From: Nitrospirota bacterium
GTDB taxonomy: Bacteria > Nitrospirota > Thermodesulfovibrionia > UBA6902
DNA length: 54,088 nt
Direction: 5' to 3'
Assembly: GCA_016215115.1 (NCBI GenBank)
Contig: JACRLN010000027.1
Location: 1-54,088, forward strand
Numbering within the stretch: the stretch's first letter is position 1; every line of letters begins with the position of its first letter. Of this stretch, positions 17,980-26,662 are shown piece after piece. A program made the translations under genes and the position numbers. The notes under the pieces were generated by a model. That model worked only from the letters and a program-made list of their open reading frames with translations, was not told the origin of the DNA and ran no database searches.

Positions 17980-20713
17980 TAATAAAAGCATAATCCTCCT
18001 CCTGCTATTCTTATTTCATACATCCTTACTTCACGCTGAGGAGATTAAAGGGCATGGAGTTGAAGTAAGGCTGACGTCTCCGAAAATCTCAGATATAGAA
18101 CCAGGGAGAATAGTTACCGGTAGTTTTCTTGTGTCTCACAGCTCTGAAGATGAAGAAGTATTTTCCGAGGAATTGAATCTTCCTGCAGACTGGCAGATAC
18201 TTGTGCCTGACGGGAATCCTTTTACATTATCAGCGAAAGGACGGGAAGTTAAGGTAATTGCATTCTCGGTCCCTGTAACAGCTCCTGCAGGGATATATAC
18301 TGTCACTTATTCGATTAGAAGCCGAAGGGATTACGGGATTACAGACAACGATAGCTTTTCAGTTGTGGTTTTGCCTGTACTAAAACTGCAGGTAATAATC
18401 GAGGATAAACCCGATGTCGTCATAGCCGGAGATACTTATGATGTAAAGGCGCGGCTCATTAACAGGGGAAACAGCAGGCAGACAGTAGCAATTGAGATAA
18501 AAGGAACCCATGATTATCATATGAAAATAGAGCCTGCTGAAGTAACACTCGATCCCGGCAAGTCTCAAATTTTACGGATTCAGATACAGACCGATAATAA
18601 ATTAAAGGAGAAGATTACGTATATACTTTCAATCAATGCGAAGACGGAAAAATCAGAAAACGGAGGCATTTCTTCTGAACAGTCCGCTTCAGTAGTTATC
18701 ATACCGAGAATGACAGGTGAATTTGATCCTTACCACAGACTGACTGCCAATCTGAAATTTACCAGCGTAAGCGAGGATGGCAGCAGCGGTTTTCAGACCG
18801 AGTTATCAGGTTCCGGCAGTTTAGATGAAGAAGGAAAAAACAGGATTGATTTTCTGTTCAGGACGCCTGATATCCAGGATAAAAGTATGTTCGGAGAGAG
18901 AGATGAATACCGGGTCAGTTATTACAATCCCCTTTTTGATCTTCATTTCGGCGACAGAAGTTACACCCTTTCTCCATTAACCGAGAGGTATAAATATGGA
19001 AAGGGATTAGAAGTAAATATTCACCCGGGCAACTTCGGGGCAGGCGCATTTTATTTAGAAACAAGATGGGACAAGCCTGAACAAAAGGAATTTGGAACCT
19101 ATGTAAGATATAAATTTCGGGAAGGTTTCAGCGTACAGGGGAATTTCCTGGACAAAAGTATTAAATTAAATTCTTCTTCAGAAAATAAAGACAAGATTTA
19201 CAGTGTCCAGTCAGAAATAAACTTAAATGAAAAAATGAATATTGATGTGGAATACGGCCTGGATAATAGTGACAGGGTGGAAAAATCCAGCGGTACCGCA
19301 TATAAGCTGAGACTGAACGGACAACTATCGGACAGGACGTCATACTTCTTCGAAAAAGTTTATGCGGGACCAAAATTTTTTGGCTACTACAATGATACCG
19401 ACTTTACAACAGGTGCAATAACAGTTCCCATTTACCGGAAACTTCTCTGGACGTTCTCTTTTCACATCTTAAAGGATAATCTCGATTTTGAATCCTTACT
19501 GAAAAGTATTGCTAATAAAGAAACAGTCTACAGGACCGGCTTCAGCTATTCGCTGCCTTCAGGCACTGTTACTTCTTTGGAATATGAAAAATTTCACAGG
19601 GAAGATCGTCTTTTGCCATCGGATTATAATTTTATTGAAAAGGTATATATATTGGGATTAGGACAGACCTTCAAGAAAACCGGTTTTCAGACTTACATAG
19701 AAAGAGGGAATCTTCAAAATAAACTTTCAGATAATTTAAGTACCGGTCTGGAAAGATACAGCCTCTACTCGTATTTTAATCTGAGCGAGAAGATGACTTT
19801 CAGCTTCTACGCAATAACAGGACATGAGCGATATGCTGCCGCTCCTGAGAGGACGAAAAGCGTTGGAATATCAGCAGCATGGAGGCCTGTGAATAATTTT
19901 AAGGTTAATATTAATTACCAGCAAAATTACCTCAATCAAGAAAAAAATCGGCGACAGGACAGTCAAATTTCCAATATCATTTATACACTGCCAAACCAGC
20001 ACTTTCTTACTTTCAGGAGTTATTGGGCCAGGAGGAAGGGAATCAAAGAAGAATCTTCATTCACTCTGTCATATACTATTCCTATGCAAATACCTGTAAG
20101 CAAGAAAAAAAGTATCGGCATGCTTAAAGGCATCGTATATGATGTGGAAAACAAAAACACGCCGATCCCAAATGTTGTTTTGTCTGTCGGGGAAGCAACC
20201 GCTGTTACTGATTTGCAGGGAGAATTTATTTTTCCTTCGCTTAAACCGGGGAGTTATTTCCTTAAAATTGAGAAAGGCTCTATCGGCTTAAACCGTGTCA
20301 TAACCGAAAAACTTCCTGTTTCTGCAGAGGTAAAAGGCGGAGAAACTGAAAGGATAGAGATTGATGTAGTAACGGCCTGCAGAATTGCAGGGAAAATAAA
20401 GGTCTTTGATTTTCTCAATCATGATAAAAATAGCCTTCAGGATACAGGTGGGTTAAGTAATACACTGTTGGAGATTACGGATGGGAAAGAGATCATACGA
20501 AAACTTACAGATGAAGACGGCAGTTTTTCTTTTGAAGATATAAGGCCCGGGAAATGGGCAATAAAAATTTATGGCGATAATCTCCCGCTTCATCATTATC
20601 TTGAAACAGGCGAATTTACGGTTGATTTGACGGCTGGTGAAGCGAAAGAATTTTCAATCAGGGTTTTACCCCGTGACAGAACTATCAGTATTCTTGAAGA
20701 AGAAAAATTGTAG
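17960..20713 (+). CDS. large usher-like outer-membrane protein
   Basis: From the ATG at 17960 the protein is 917 residues with a signal peptide ending LLHAEE. Two Ig/NEW3-like domains (about 30-130 and 135-245, with INRGNSRQTVAIEIKG) come first. A central region of about 450 residues is made of alternating strands resembling a beta-barrel; FDLHFGDRSYTLSPLTE recalls usher barrels. The last 200 residues hold two carboxypeptidase-regulatory-like domains (GMLKGIVYDVENKNTPIPNV; GSFSFEDIRPGKW). The layout suits an outer-membrane assembly platform for the upstream subunits and chaperone. The open frame reaches 17876, but only 17960 gives a signal peptide. Confidence 0.68.
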   Translation: MTWSSNNNKSIILLLLFLFHTSLLHAEEIKGHGVEVRLTSPKISDIEPGRIVTGSFLVSHSSEDEEVFSEELNLPADWQILVPDGNPFTLSAKGREVKVIAFSVPVTAPAGIYTVTYSIRSRRDYGITDNDSFSVVVLPVLKLQVIIEDKPDVVIAGDTYDVKARLINRGNSRQTVAIEIKGTHDYHMKIEPAEVTLDPGKSQILRIQIQTDNKLKEKITYILSINAKTEKSENGGISSEQSASVVIIPRMTGEFDPYHRLTANLKFTSVSEDGSSGFQTELSGSGSLDEEGKNRIDFLFRTPDIQDKSMFGERDEYRVSYYNPLFDLHFGDRSYTLSPLTERYKYGKGLEVNIHPGNFGAGAFYLETRWDKPEQKEFGTYVRYKFREGFSVQGNFLDKSIKLNSSSENKDKIYSVQSEINLNEKMNIDVEYGLDNSDRVEKSSGTAYKLRLNGQLSDRTSYFFEKVYAGPKFFGYYNDTDFTTGAITVPIYRKLLWTFSFHILKDNLDFESLLKSIANKETVYRTGFSYSLPSGTVTSLEYEKFHREDRLLPSDYNFIEKVYILGLGQTFKKTGFQTYIERGNLQNKLSDNLSTGLERYSLYSYFNLSEKMTFSFYAITGHERYAAAPERTKSVGISAAWRPVNNFKVNINYQQNYLNQEKNRRQDSQISNIIYTLPNQHFLTFRSYWARRKGIKEESSFTLSYTIPMQIPVSKKKSIGMLKGIVYDVENKNTPIPNVVLSVGEATAVTDLQGEFIFPSLKPGSYFLKIEKGSIGLNRVITEKLPVSAEVKGGETERIEIDVVTACRIAGKIKVFDFLNHDKNSLQDTGGLSNTLLEITDGKEIIRKLTDEDGSFSFEDIRPGKWAIKIYGDNLPLHHYLETGEFTVDLTAGEAKEFSIRVLPRDRTISILEEEKL

Positions 20714-20843
20714 CATCAGGTATCCCGGCAAAGTTACGTAACTCAAATCTTTCAATCTATAAAACAATAACCTATAATTAAAGCATGAGACAAGAGGCTG
20801 TTGAAAAATTGTCTTATGGCTGCCCAGAAATTATTTTAACGTT

Positions 20844-20909
20844 GTCATTCCGGCTTGTCCGGAATCTATCTTTATTAAACAGGAAGGATTCCCGACAAGC
20901 GGGAATGAC
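20844..20909. repeat. GTCATTCC...GGAATGAC element, copy B
   Basis: This 66-bp element is nearly identical to copy F at 42779-42846: GTCATTCCGGCTTGTCCGG on the left, GACAAGCGGGAATGAC on the right. It ends 17 bases before the rtcB start. Confidence 0.9.
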
Positions 20910-20925
20910 GATATGAGGTGATTTT

Positions 20926-22371
20926 ATGAGCATCGAAGGGTTACATAGAATTGACAGCAACAGGCTTGAAGTCCCGAAGGGCTATAAGACCGGCATGAGG
21001 ACCAACGGGATTATTTATATTAACGAAGTTCTTGAGAAAGCGCTTGAGAAGGACGCTATTGAACAGGTAGCAAATGTTGCCACACTGCCGGGCATTGTAG
21101 GCTCGTCGCTTGCGATGCCTGATATTCATACGGGATATGGTTTTTCAATAGGGGGAGTGGCTGTCTTTGATTTGAAAGAGGGAATCATTTCTCCGGGCGG
21201 AGTCGGTTATGACATTAACTGCGGGGTCAGGCTTTTAAGGACTAATCTTGCCAGGGAAGAAGTCGCTTCCAGGATTAAAGAACTTATCGAAGGCTTTTAC
21301 AGAGACATCCCGACAGGCGTTGGCTCGAAAGGGAAACTGCGTTTGAACTCCGATGAGCACAGGAAGGTTCTACTGAAAGGCGCTCGCTGGGTAGTTGAAC
21401 AGGGATACGGAGGAGAGGAAGACCTTGATCATACAGAATCGGGAGGATGCATTGAGGGGGCGGACCCTGACCTGATAAGTAACAAGGCATATGAACGTGG
21501 AAGATCGCAGCTTGGAACTCTCGGCTCCGGGAACCACTTTACGGAAATCCAGTACGTAGACGAAATATACGATGAGAAAATCGCCACCGCACTCGGTTTG
21601 TTTAAAAATCAGATTACCGTGATGATCCATACAGGCTCGCGCGGATTCGGGCATCAGGTCTGCACAGACTTTCTTGAAGTAATGCAGAGGGCCGTTCAGA
21701 AATATAACATTAATCTGCCTGACCGGGAACTTGCATGTGCGCCTTTTGAAAGTCCGGAGGCAAGAGATTATCTTGCGGCCATGAGGGCTGCAGCAAATTT
21801 CGCATGGGCGAACAGGCAATTCATAATGCACTGGGTAAAGGAATCTTTTATGAATATTTTCAAGTCGGGGCCGAAGACAATCGGTATGAGCCTCATATAC
21901 GATGTAGCACATAACATCGCTAAAATTGAAGAACACACTGTAAATGGACAGAAAAGAAAGCTTGTTGTACATCGCAAGGGAGCAACAAGGGCCTTCCCGC
22001 CAGGTCATCCCGAACTTCCTGATGTGTATAAACAGATAGGTCAACCTGTTATAATACCTGGTGATATGGGCAGGGCCTCATTTGTCCTGATTGGCACAGA
22101 AAGAGGGATGAAAGAATCATTTGGTTCAACATGCCATGGCGCCGGAAGATTGATGTCAAGGCATCAGGCAAGAAAAAGGGCTAAAGGGCGTGCTATCTGG
22201 AGAGAGATGGAAGATATGGGTATAATTGTGAGATCTGCCGGTCGGGAGACGCTTGCTGAGGAAATGCCTGAGGCTTATAAAGATGTTTCAAGTGTTGTAG
22301 AGGTTGTTCACAATGCAGGATTATCAAAAAAAGTAGCAAAACTAAGACCGCTCGGAGTAATAAAAGGATAA
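20926..22371 (+). CDS. rtcB: RNA-splicing ligase RtcB
   Basis: RtcB joins RNA 2',3'-cyclic phosphate to 5'-OH ends using GTP and Mn2+. The 481-residue sequence has MPDIHTGYGFSIGGVA, GVGYDINCGVRLL (metal Cys), TLGSGNHFTEIQ, MIHTGSRGFGHQ, and STCHGAGRLMSR, which bears the guanylylated His. It is standalone here; its cofactor archease is at 13718-14131. A GAGGTGA precedes the ATG. mqnA follows after only four bases, suggesting a shared transcript. Confidence 0.97.
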   Translation: MSIEGLHRIDSNRLEVPKGYKTGMRTNGIIYINEVLEKALEKDAIEQVANVATLPGIVGSSLAMPDIHTGYGFSIGGVAVFDLKEGIISPGGVGYDINCGVRLLRTNLAREEVASRIKELIEGFYRDIPTGVGSKGKLRLNSDEHRKVLLKGARWVVEQGYGGEEDLDHTESGGCIEGADPDLISNKAYERGRSQLGTLGSGNHFTEIQYVDEIYDEKIATALGLFKNQITVMIHTGSRGFGHQVCTDFLEVMQRAVQKYNINLPDRELACAPFESPEARDYLAAMRAAANFAWANRQFIMHWVKESFMNIFKSGPKTIGMSLIYDVAHNIAKIEEHTVNGQKRKLVVHRKGATRAFPPGHPELPDVYKQIGQPVIIPGDMGRASFVLIGTERGMKESFGSTCHGAGRLMSRHQARKRAKGRAIWREMEDMGIIVRSAGRETLAEEMPEAYKDVSSVVEVVHNAGLSKKVAKLRPLGVIKG

Positions 22372-22375
22372 TATA

Positions 22376-23233
22376 TTGAAAGATAATAAACTTAAAATCG
22401 GAAGAATTCCGTATGCTAACCTTTTCCCTATATTTTATTATCTCGAAACTGAATGTAATCATTCAGAATATAAATTTGTAAAAGGAGTCCCTGCAAAGCT
22501 GAATAAAATGCTGCGGGAAGGCAAACTCGATATCAGTCCGTCTTCGTCAATAGAGTATCTGCGAAACAAAAACAAATACCAGATCCTTCCGTGGTTTTCA
22601 ATAAGTTCTTTTGGACCAATTAAAAGCATATTGCTTTTTTCAAAGCGTCCTATACATGAACTTGGAGGGAAGACAATCGCCGTATCTTCGGAATCTGAAA
22701 CATCTACGGCCCTTTTAAAAATTATACTCAAAGAGTTTTTGTCACTGAAGTGTAAATTCAAGACAATAAACCAGCGCAGCGTGAGGAACATCCTTTCTTC
22801 TTTTCCAGCAGTTCTGCATATTGGAGATACCGCGATGAGAGAAGCGAAAAAATTAGAGTCAGGAGTCAGGAATGACACTCAAAACTCAAAACTCAAAACT
22901 CAAAATTCAAAACTCTACATTTACGATCTTGGTGAATTGTGGTTTAAATACACAGGGCTTCCGTTCGTATTTGCCTTATGGATAGTCAGTAAAAAAGCTG
23001 GTGAGGAGAAAAAGGAGCTTATTAAAAAAATCTCATATGATTTAATCAGGGCAAAGAAATATGCAAATAAAAAATTCCCATTGATAGCCAAAGAAGCGCC
23101 CCAAAAAAAGTGGCTCAGTGAAAAAGAACTCGTTGATTACTGGAAAACAATTTCTTATGACTTTACCGATAAACACCTGGAGGGACTAAAGCTGTTTGAG
23201 AAGTATGCCATAAAAATGAAGAGTGCAAAATGA
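22376..23233 (+). CDS. mqnA: chorismate dehydratase MqnA (futalosine menaquinone pathway)
   Basis: MqnA converts chorismate to 3-enolpyruvylbenzoate, the first step of the futalosine route. IGRIPYANLFPIFYYL, DISPSSSIEYLRN, GPIKSILLFSKRPI and LGELWFKYTGLPFVFALW are typical. The start is TTG. Between the conserved GDTAMREAKKL and YIYDLGELW the protein has about 20 extra residues, encoded by an AAAACTC-type heptamer array at 22877-22915. The reading frame is intact, but the insert may alter a surface loop. Confidence 0.9.
   Translation: MKDNKLKIGRIPYANLFPIFYYLETECNHSEYKFVKGVPAKLNKMLREGKLDISPSSSIEYLRNKNKYQILPWFSISSFGPIKSILLFSKRPIHELGGKTIAVSSESETSTALLKIILKEFLSLKCKFKTINQRSVRNILSSFPAVLHIGDTAMREAKKLESGVRNDTQNSKLKTQNSKLYIYDLGELWFKYTGLPFVFALWIVSKKAGEEKKELIKKISYDLIRAKKYANKKFPLIAKEAPQKKWLSEKELVDYWKTISYDFTDKHLEGLKLFEKYAIKMKSAK
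22877..22915. repeat. ACTCAAA heptamer array inside mqnA
   Basis: Four ACTCAAA units, one ATTCAAA and a final ACTC run in tandem within the coding sequence. Similar strings are otherwise seen between genes in this window. Confidence 0.85.
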
Positions 23234-23297
23234 AATATAAGATTAGTTTGCTTCATTTCTTGGCTATTAAGGGTCTCATAATAGTAATTACAAGGTT

Positions 23298-23369
23298 GTC
23301 ATTCCCGCAGTCTGTTGAGCGGGAATCCATAAAACAACTGGATGCCCGCTTACACCCTGCGGGCATGAC
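23298..23369. repeat. GTCATTCC...GGAATGAC element, copy C
   Basis: The 72-bp element shares its left half with copy A (GTCATTCCCGCAGTC). Its right end is degenerate (GGGCATGAC). It lies downstream of mqnA, before the convergent outer-membrane protein gene. Confidence 0.8.
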
Positions 23370-23432
23370 TGGCGAGAGTCAGTCATAGTATTTCATGAAT
23401 GTATGTCATTTCTATTATGAGACGATTAATAA

Positions 23433-24257
23433 TTAAAACGCATACGTCAGGTTCACTACACCGCCCATAAGCTCTGTCCTGCTGTCAGGAAAAACGATCC
23501 TGGTTGTTGTCTTGGATACAGCCCTTTTCACTTCACTCTCGTCAAGGATGATAAGGGTATAAAAACCCCCCATGTAAAAACCGATATTATTTGTAATTGC
23601 ACGTCCTATACCAACGCCCAGATCAAGACATGTACCGTTTGTATCAAACGTCAGCCCGTCGTAATCGCTGTTCGTTACCTTACCATCGGGATAATAAGAA
23701 TACGCGGCCCTTCCATCCAGCGCCCATTTGTTGAATTTATATCCAAACCCTAATCCTCCCCCCATGCGCCATAAACTGAAATCTTCGGTAGTTTCCCCGT
23801 TAATGACTTTGCCACTTGCACTAAAATTATCTCTTGTAAAACGAATCCCGTCCCATCCTCCGGATATATAGGCCCTGTAGTAGAATTCATCAATATTGTT
23901 TTTATATCCCAATCTGAAATCATAAAATTGTCCGAAAACTCTGATATCATTTGTCTGGCTCTCTGAGCCATTGTCTTTCCATTTTTCCCTGTCTTTTGTC
24001 CCAATTGCAAAATCGGTTGTTATGCCGGCATATAAGTTGTCAAATTTAGTGAAAGAATATTCTCCTGAGGCTCCAAGAAGGAGAGTGTTGAGTGAAGCGT
24101 CCGATTTCCGGTCCGTGCCAAGGGTTGAAGTATGTTCTTCATATTTAAGAACGCCGTAGCCGCTGTGAACGCCGATTCCGAAATTAGAAGCATCGGCAAA
24201 ATTATTTATGTAAATTATAGAAGATACAAAAATAAGAAAAATAATTTTCATTATCAT
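23433..24257 (-). CDS. outer-membrane beta-barrel protein
   Basis: From MIMKIIFLIFV the protein is about 275 residues with a signal peptide cut after ADA. It then has amphipathic strands (GIGVHSGYGVLKYEE; GEYSFTKFDNLYAGITTDFAIG) and a C-terminus ending in aromatic VVNLTYAF, typical of an outer-membrane barrel. No specific family is recognised. The frame is open upstream to 24431, but those codons come from repeat copy D, so 24257 or 24251 is the likely start. It is the last gene in the minus-strand series after ald. Confidence 0.75.
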   Translation of the reverse strand: MIMKIIFLIFVSSIIYINNFADASNFGIGVHSGYGVLKYEEHTSTLGTDRKSDASLNTLLLGASGEYSFTKFDNLYAGITTDFAIGTKDREKWKDNGSESQTNDIRVFGQFYDFRLGYKNNIDEFYYRAYISGGWDGIRFTRDNFSASGKVINGETTEDFSLWRMGGGLGFGYKFNKWALDGRAAYSYYPDGKVTNSDYDGLTFDTNGTCLDLGVGIGRAITNNIGFYMGGFYTLIILDESEVKRAVSKTTTRIVFPDSRTELMGGVVNLTYAF

Positions 24258-24284
24258 ATGAGGCTTTTGCAATAGTCTTGTTTT

Positions 24285-24391
24285 GTCATTCCCGAGGTAG
24301 TAATCGGGAATCCAGTTTCTTTGAAAAACAAAGGCTTCTGGATACCCGTTCCCCGATTGAGACCTTCGAGGACAAGTTTCACGGGTATGAC
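24285..24391. repeat. GTCATTCC...GGAATGAC element, copy D
   Basis: A longer (107-bp) and more diverged member with GTCATTCCCG at the left and CGGGTATGAC at the right. It lies between ald and the outer-membrane protein gene and creates a spurious upstream extension of the latter's frame. Confidence 0.75.
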
Positions 24392-24427
24392 GGCCCAAGT
24401 CATTTTGCAGGGAATTTTGCAAGAACC

Positions 24428-25510
24428 TCATATGTTTTTTATCGACTCGGCAACTGCTTTATGCATGATTTCCCCCTTGAAAGTATTTAGTGCAGTTCTT
24501 AAAGGGGGGTTCTCTTTTAAAGCGTTTTCTATCCCGTTTTTTGCAAGTATCTTTATGTATTCAACGGTCCTGGCGGTTAGCGCTAATGTAGAAGTCCTGG
24601 GATATGCGCCGGGCATATTTGCAACCGTATAATGAACAATTCCATCTACTTTATAAACCGGGTCATTGTGTGTTGCAGGCCTTGTGGTTGCTATACATCC
24701 CCCCTGATCGACCGAGACATCAACGATCACAGCGCCTTTTTTCATCCTTGATACAAGTTCTCTTGAAATCAGCTTTGGCGTCTTAAGGCCTGTTACATAT
24801 ACGGCGCCGATTAACACGTCCGATCCCAATGTTTCCGTTTCTATATTTTCTGCTGTTGCAGCAAGTGTTCTTACATTTCCCTGGTACATTTCATCTATCT
24901 GCCTTAATTTTTCCTCGCCCCTGTTTATAATCGTCACCTGTGCTCCCATTCCATATGCAACCTTCAGGGCGCTCATTCCTACAACTCCGGCGCCCAGAAT
25001 GAGAACATACGCAGGGGAAACCCCCTCTGCCCCGGTCAAAAGCAGTCCCTCTCCGCCGTGAAATTTTTGCAGGTAGAATGCGGCAATAAACGGGGCCATC
25101 TTGCCGGCAATTTCGCTCATGGGCTTAAGGAGCGGCAATGTGCCTTTTACTTCAAGTGTCTCATAAGCAAAACCAGATATATTTTTCTTTAATAAGATTT
25201 TTACAAGTTCAGGATTGGATGCGAGGTGGAGGAATGTAAATAATGCCTGTCCTTCACGTAAAAGATTATATTCATCGGACAGAGGTTCTTTTACTTTTAT
25301 AATAATTTCGGAATCAAAAAACAGTTTTACTTTATCAGATATTTCAGCGCCAGCTAATTGATAATCCTCATCAGAGAAACCGCTTCCGGCTCCTGCTGAT
25401 TTTTCTATGATTATACGGTGGCCGTCCTTTACAAGCTCTTTGACCCCTAATGGCGTTACGCCAACCCTGTACTCATGCTCTTTTATCTCTTTTGGAACCC
25501 CGATTATCAT
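24428..25510 (-). CDS. ald: alanine dehydrogenase
   Basis: This NAD-dependent enzyme interconverts L-alanine and pyruvate plus ammonia. The sequence begins MIIGVPKEIKEHEYRVGVTP. It has LFTFLHLAS with the catalytic His, the Rossmann motif LILGAGVVGMSALKVA, and VDVSVDQGGCIATTRPATH. At 360 residues it is slightly shorter than the usual 370. It begins two bases after the end of the upstream small gene (25513-25848), so both are probably co-transcribed. Confidence 0.96.
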   Translation of the reverse strand: MIIGVPKEIKEHEYRVGVTPLGVKELVKDGHRIIIEKSAGAGSGFSDEDYQLAGAEISDKVKLFFDSEIIIKVKEPLSDEYNLLREGQALFTFLHLASNPELVKILLKKNISGFAYETLEVKGTLPLLKPMSEIAGKMAPFIAAFYLQKFHGGEGLLLTGAEGVSPAYVLILGAGVVGMSALKVAYGMGAQVTIINRGEEKLRQIDEMYQGNVRTLAATAENIETETLGSDVLIGAVYVTGLKTPKLISRELVSRMKKGAVIVDVSVDQGGCIATTRPATHNDPVYKVDGIVHYTVANMPGAYPRTSTLALTARTVEYIKILAKNGIENALKENPPLRTALNTFKGEIMHKAVAESIKNI

Positions 25511-25512
25511 AC

Positions 25513-25848
25513 CTAATCAAACTCCGGAAAAACCTTTATCTGAAGCTGCTCCCCATTATCAAGCAGTTGCTCCGCTTTCAAAATTCCCCCTTCTACATAT
25601 GAAAGATTAAAATTTCCAAATCCCTCTCTTGCAAAACCTTTTGCATCAGAAGGGCATCCCCCCTCACATCCGGCAACTCCTTTTATCATCCGCGGAATGA
25701 GTTTTTCTATTCTAAGCCCCGTTATGTCTGCTCCCGCGTTCGTGCCAAAATTAATGACGTTCTCCATAAGTTTAGCCAAATCAAACCGATGAGCATTTTC
25801 AAGGCTGATAGTCAAAGACTTGTCGCCAATCATAATATCAATATCCAT
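25513..25848 (-). CDS. small conserved-looking protein of unknown function
   Basis: From the ATG at 25848, with AGGAGG seven bases before it, the protein is 111 residues: MDIDIMIGDKSLTISLENAH... A central GCEGGCPSDAKGF has two cysteines in a CX3C arrangement that might bind metal. There is no signal peptide. I do not recognise the family. Tight linkage to ald on one side suggests a metabolic role, but that is only context. Confidence 0.6.
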   Translation of the reverse strand: MDIDIMIGDKSLTISLENAHRFDLAKLMENVINFGTNAGADITGLRIEKLIPRMIKGVAGCEGGCPSDAKGFAREGFGNFNLSYVEGGILKAEQLLDNGEQLQIKVFPEFD

Positions 25849-25916
25849 ATTATGTCCTCCTGTCGATAGCATTTTAAATATATAGATTATAATAACCCAA
25901 ATAATGCAGACATTAT

Positions 25917-26564
25917 TTAAAAAACAATAAAGTGTGATGAGTGATGCGAACCTTTTTCTTTTAGATATTCCTGGAGCTTATTGAGTGCTTTTCCTCTATG
26001 ACTTAAGGCATTCTTTTCTTCATCGCTCATTTCCGCAAAAGTTCTGCTATGTCCTTCTGGATAAAAAAGAGGGTCATATCCGAACCCTTTTTTACCACGC
26101 GGAACCTTTCCTATTTTTCCCTCAGCATATCCAAAAAAAGTTTTAACATCATCACCGGATGCAACTGCTATGCAGCAGACAAAACGTGCCTTTCTTTTTT
26201 CATCAGGGAAGCCCGACATTTCATGCAGCAATTTTTCGCAATTTGCTCTGTCATCTGCTGATTCACCTGCATAACGGGCAGAAAAAACACCAGGCGCTCC
26301 ATTCAGTGCGTAGACTTCAAGGCCGGAATCATCAGCAATTGCTGTCATGCCGGTACACTTTGAAATGTAAACAGCCTTTTTAACTGCATTTGCCTCAAAT
26401 GTATCACCGTCTTCTTCTACTTCCAGACACTGCGGAAAATCATCAGGAGTGTATATATTTATATCTGCTCCGGAAATGACTTTGCTCATTATCTTCTTTA
26501 TTTCTTCGATTTTTTTCTTATTTCTGGTTGCAAGAACGATGTCCATTATTTTAACTTTCGCCAT
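25917..26564 (-). CDS. rdgB: XTP/dITP diphosphatase (RdgB/HAM1)
   Basis: This house-cleaning enzyme hydrolyses non-canonical purine triphosphates (dITP, XTP). Motifs are VLATRNKKKIEEIKK, IADDSGLEVYALNGAPGVFSARYAG, FGYDPLFYPEG and SDEEKNALSHRGKAL. The start could be the ATG at 26564 or, more like the family, at 26546 (MDIVLATRN); neither has a clear ribosome site. The last ten residues after YLKEKG are unusual and may be a changed end. Confidence 0.93.
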   Translation of the reverse strand: MAKVKIMDIVLATRNKKKIEEIKKIMSKVISGADINIYTPDDFPQCLEVEEDGDTFEANAVKKAVYISKCTGMTAIADDSGLEVYALNGAPGVFSARYAGESADDRANCEKLLHEMSGFPDEKRKARFVCCIAVASGDDVKTFFGYAEGKIGKVPRGKKGFGYDPLFYPEGHSRTFAEMSDEEKNALSHRGKALNKLQEYLKEKGSHHSSHFIVF

Positions 26565-26571
26565 TTAAACT

Positions 26572-26662
26572 GTCATTCCCGCGAAGGCGGGAATCCAGAG
26601 ACTATTCGTAGGGGCAATTCATGAATTGCCCCTACGGGATTCTGTGTCAAGCACGGAATGAC
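26572..26662. repeat. GTCATTCC...GGAATGAC element, copy E, with nested palindrome
   Basis: Left end GTCATTCCCGC and right end CGGAATGAC bound a 91-bp element. Its middle contains the 28-bp perfect palindrome (26608-26635) also found at 7107-7134. Its right end encodes the last residues and stop of pdxA on the minus strand. Confidence 0.8.
26608..26635. repeat. 28-bp perfect palindrome, copy 2
   Basis: Identical to the copy at 7107-7134 and extended by one C/G pair to 26607-26636. It lies inside repeat element E. Confidence 0.9.

Noticed and set aside
24258-24431. N-terminal extension of the outer-membrane protein frame
   Set aside because: These codons derive from repeat copy D and precede a proper signal peptide beginning at 24257/24251.
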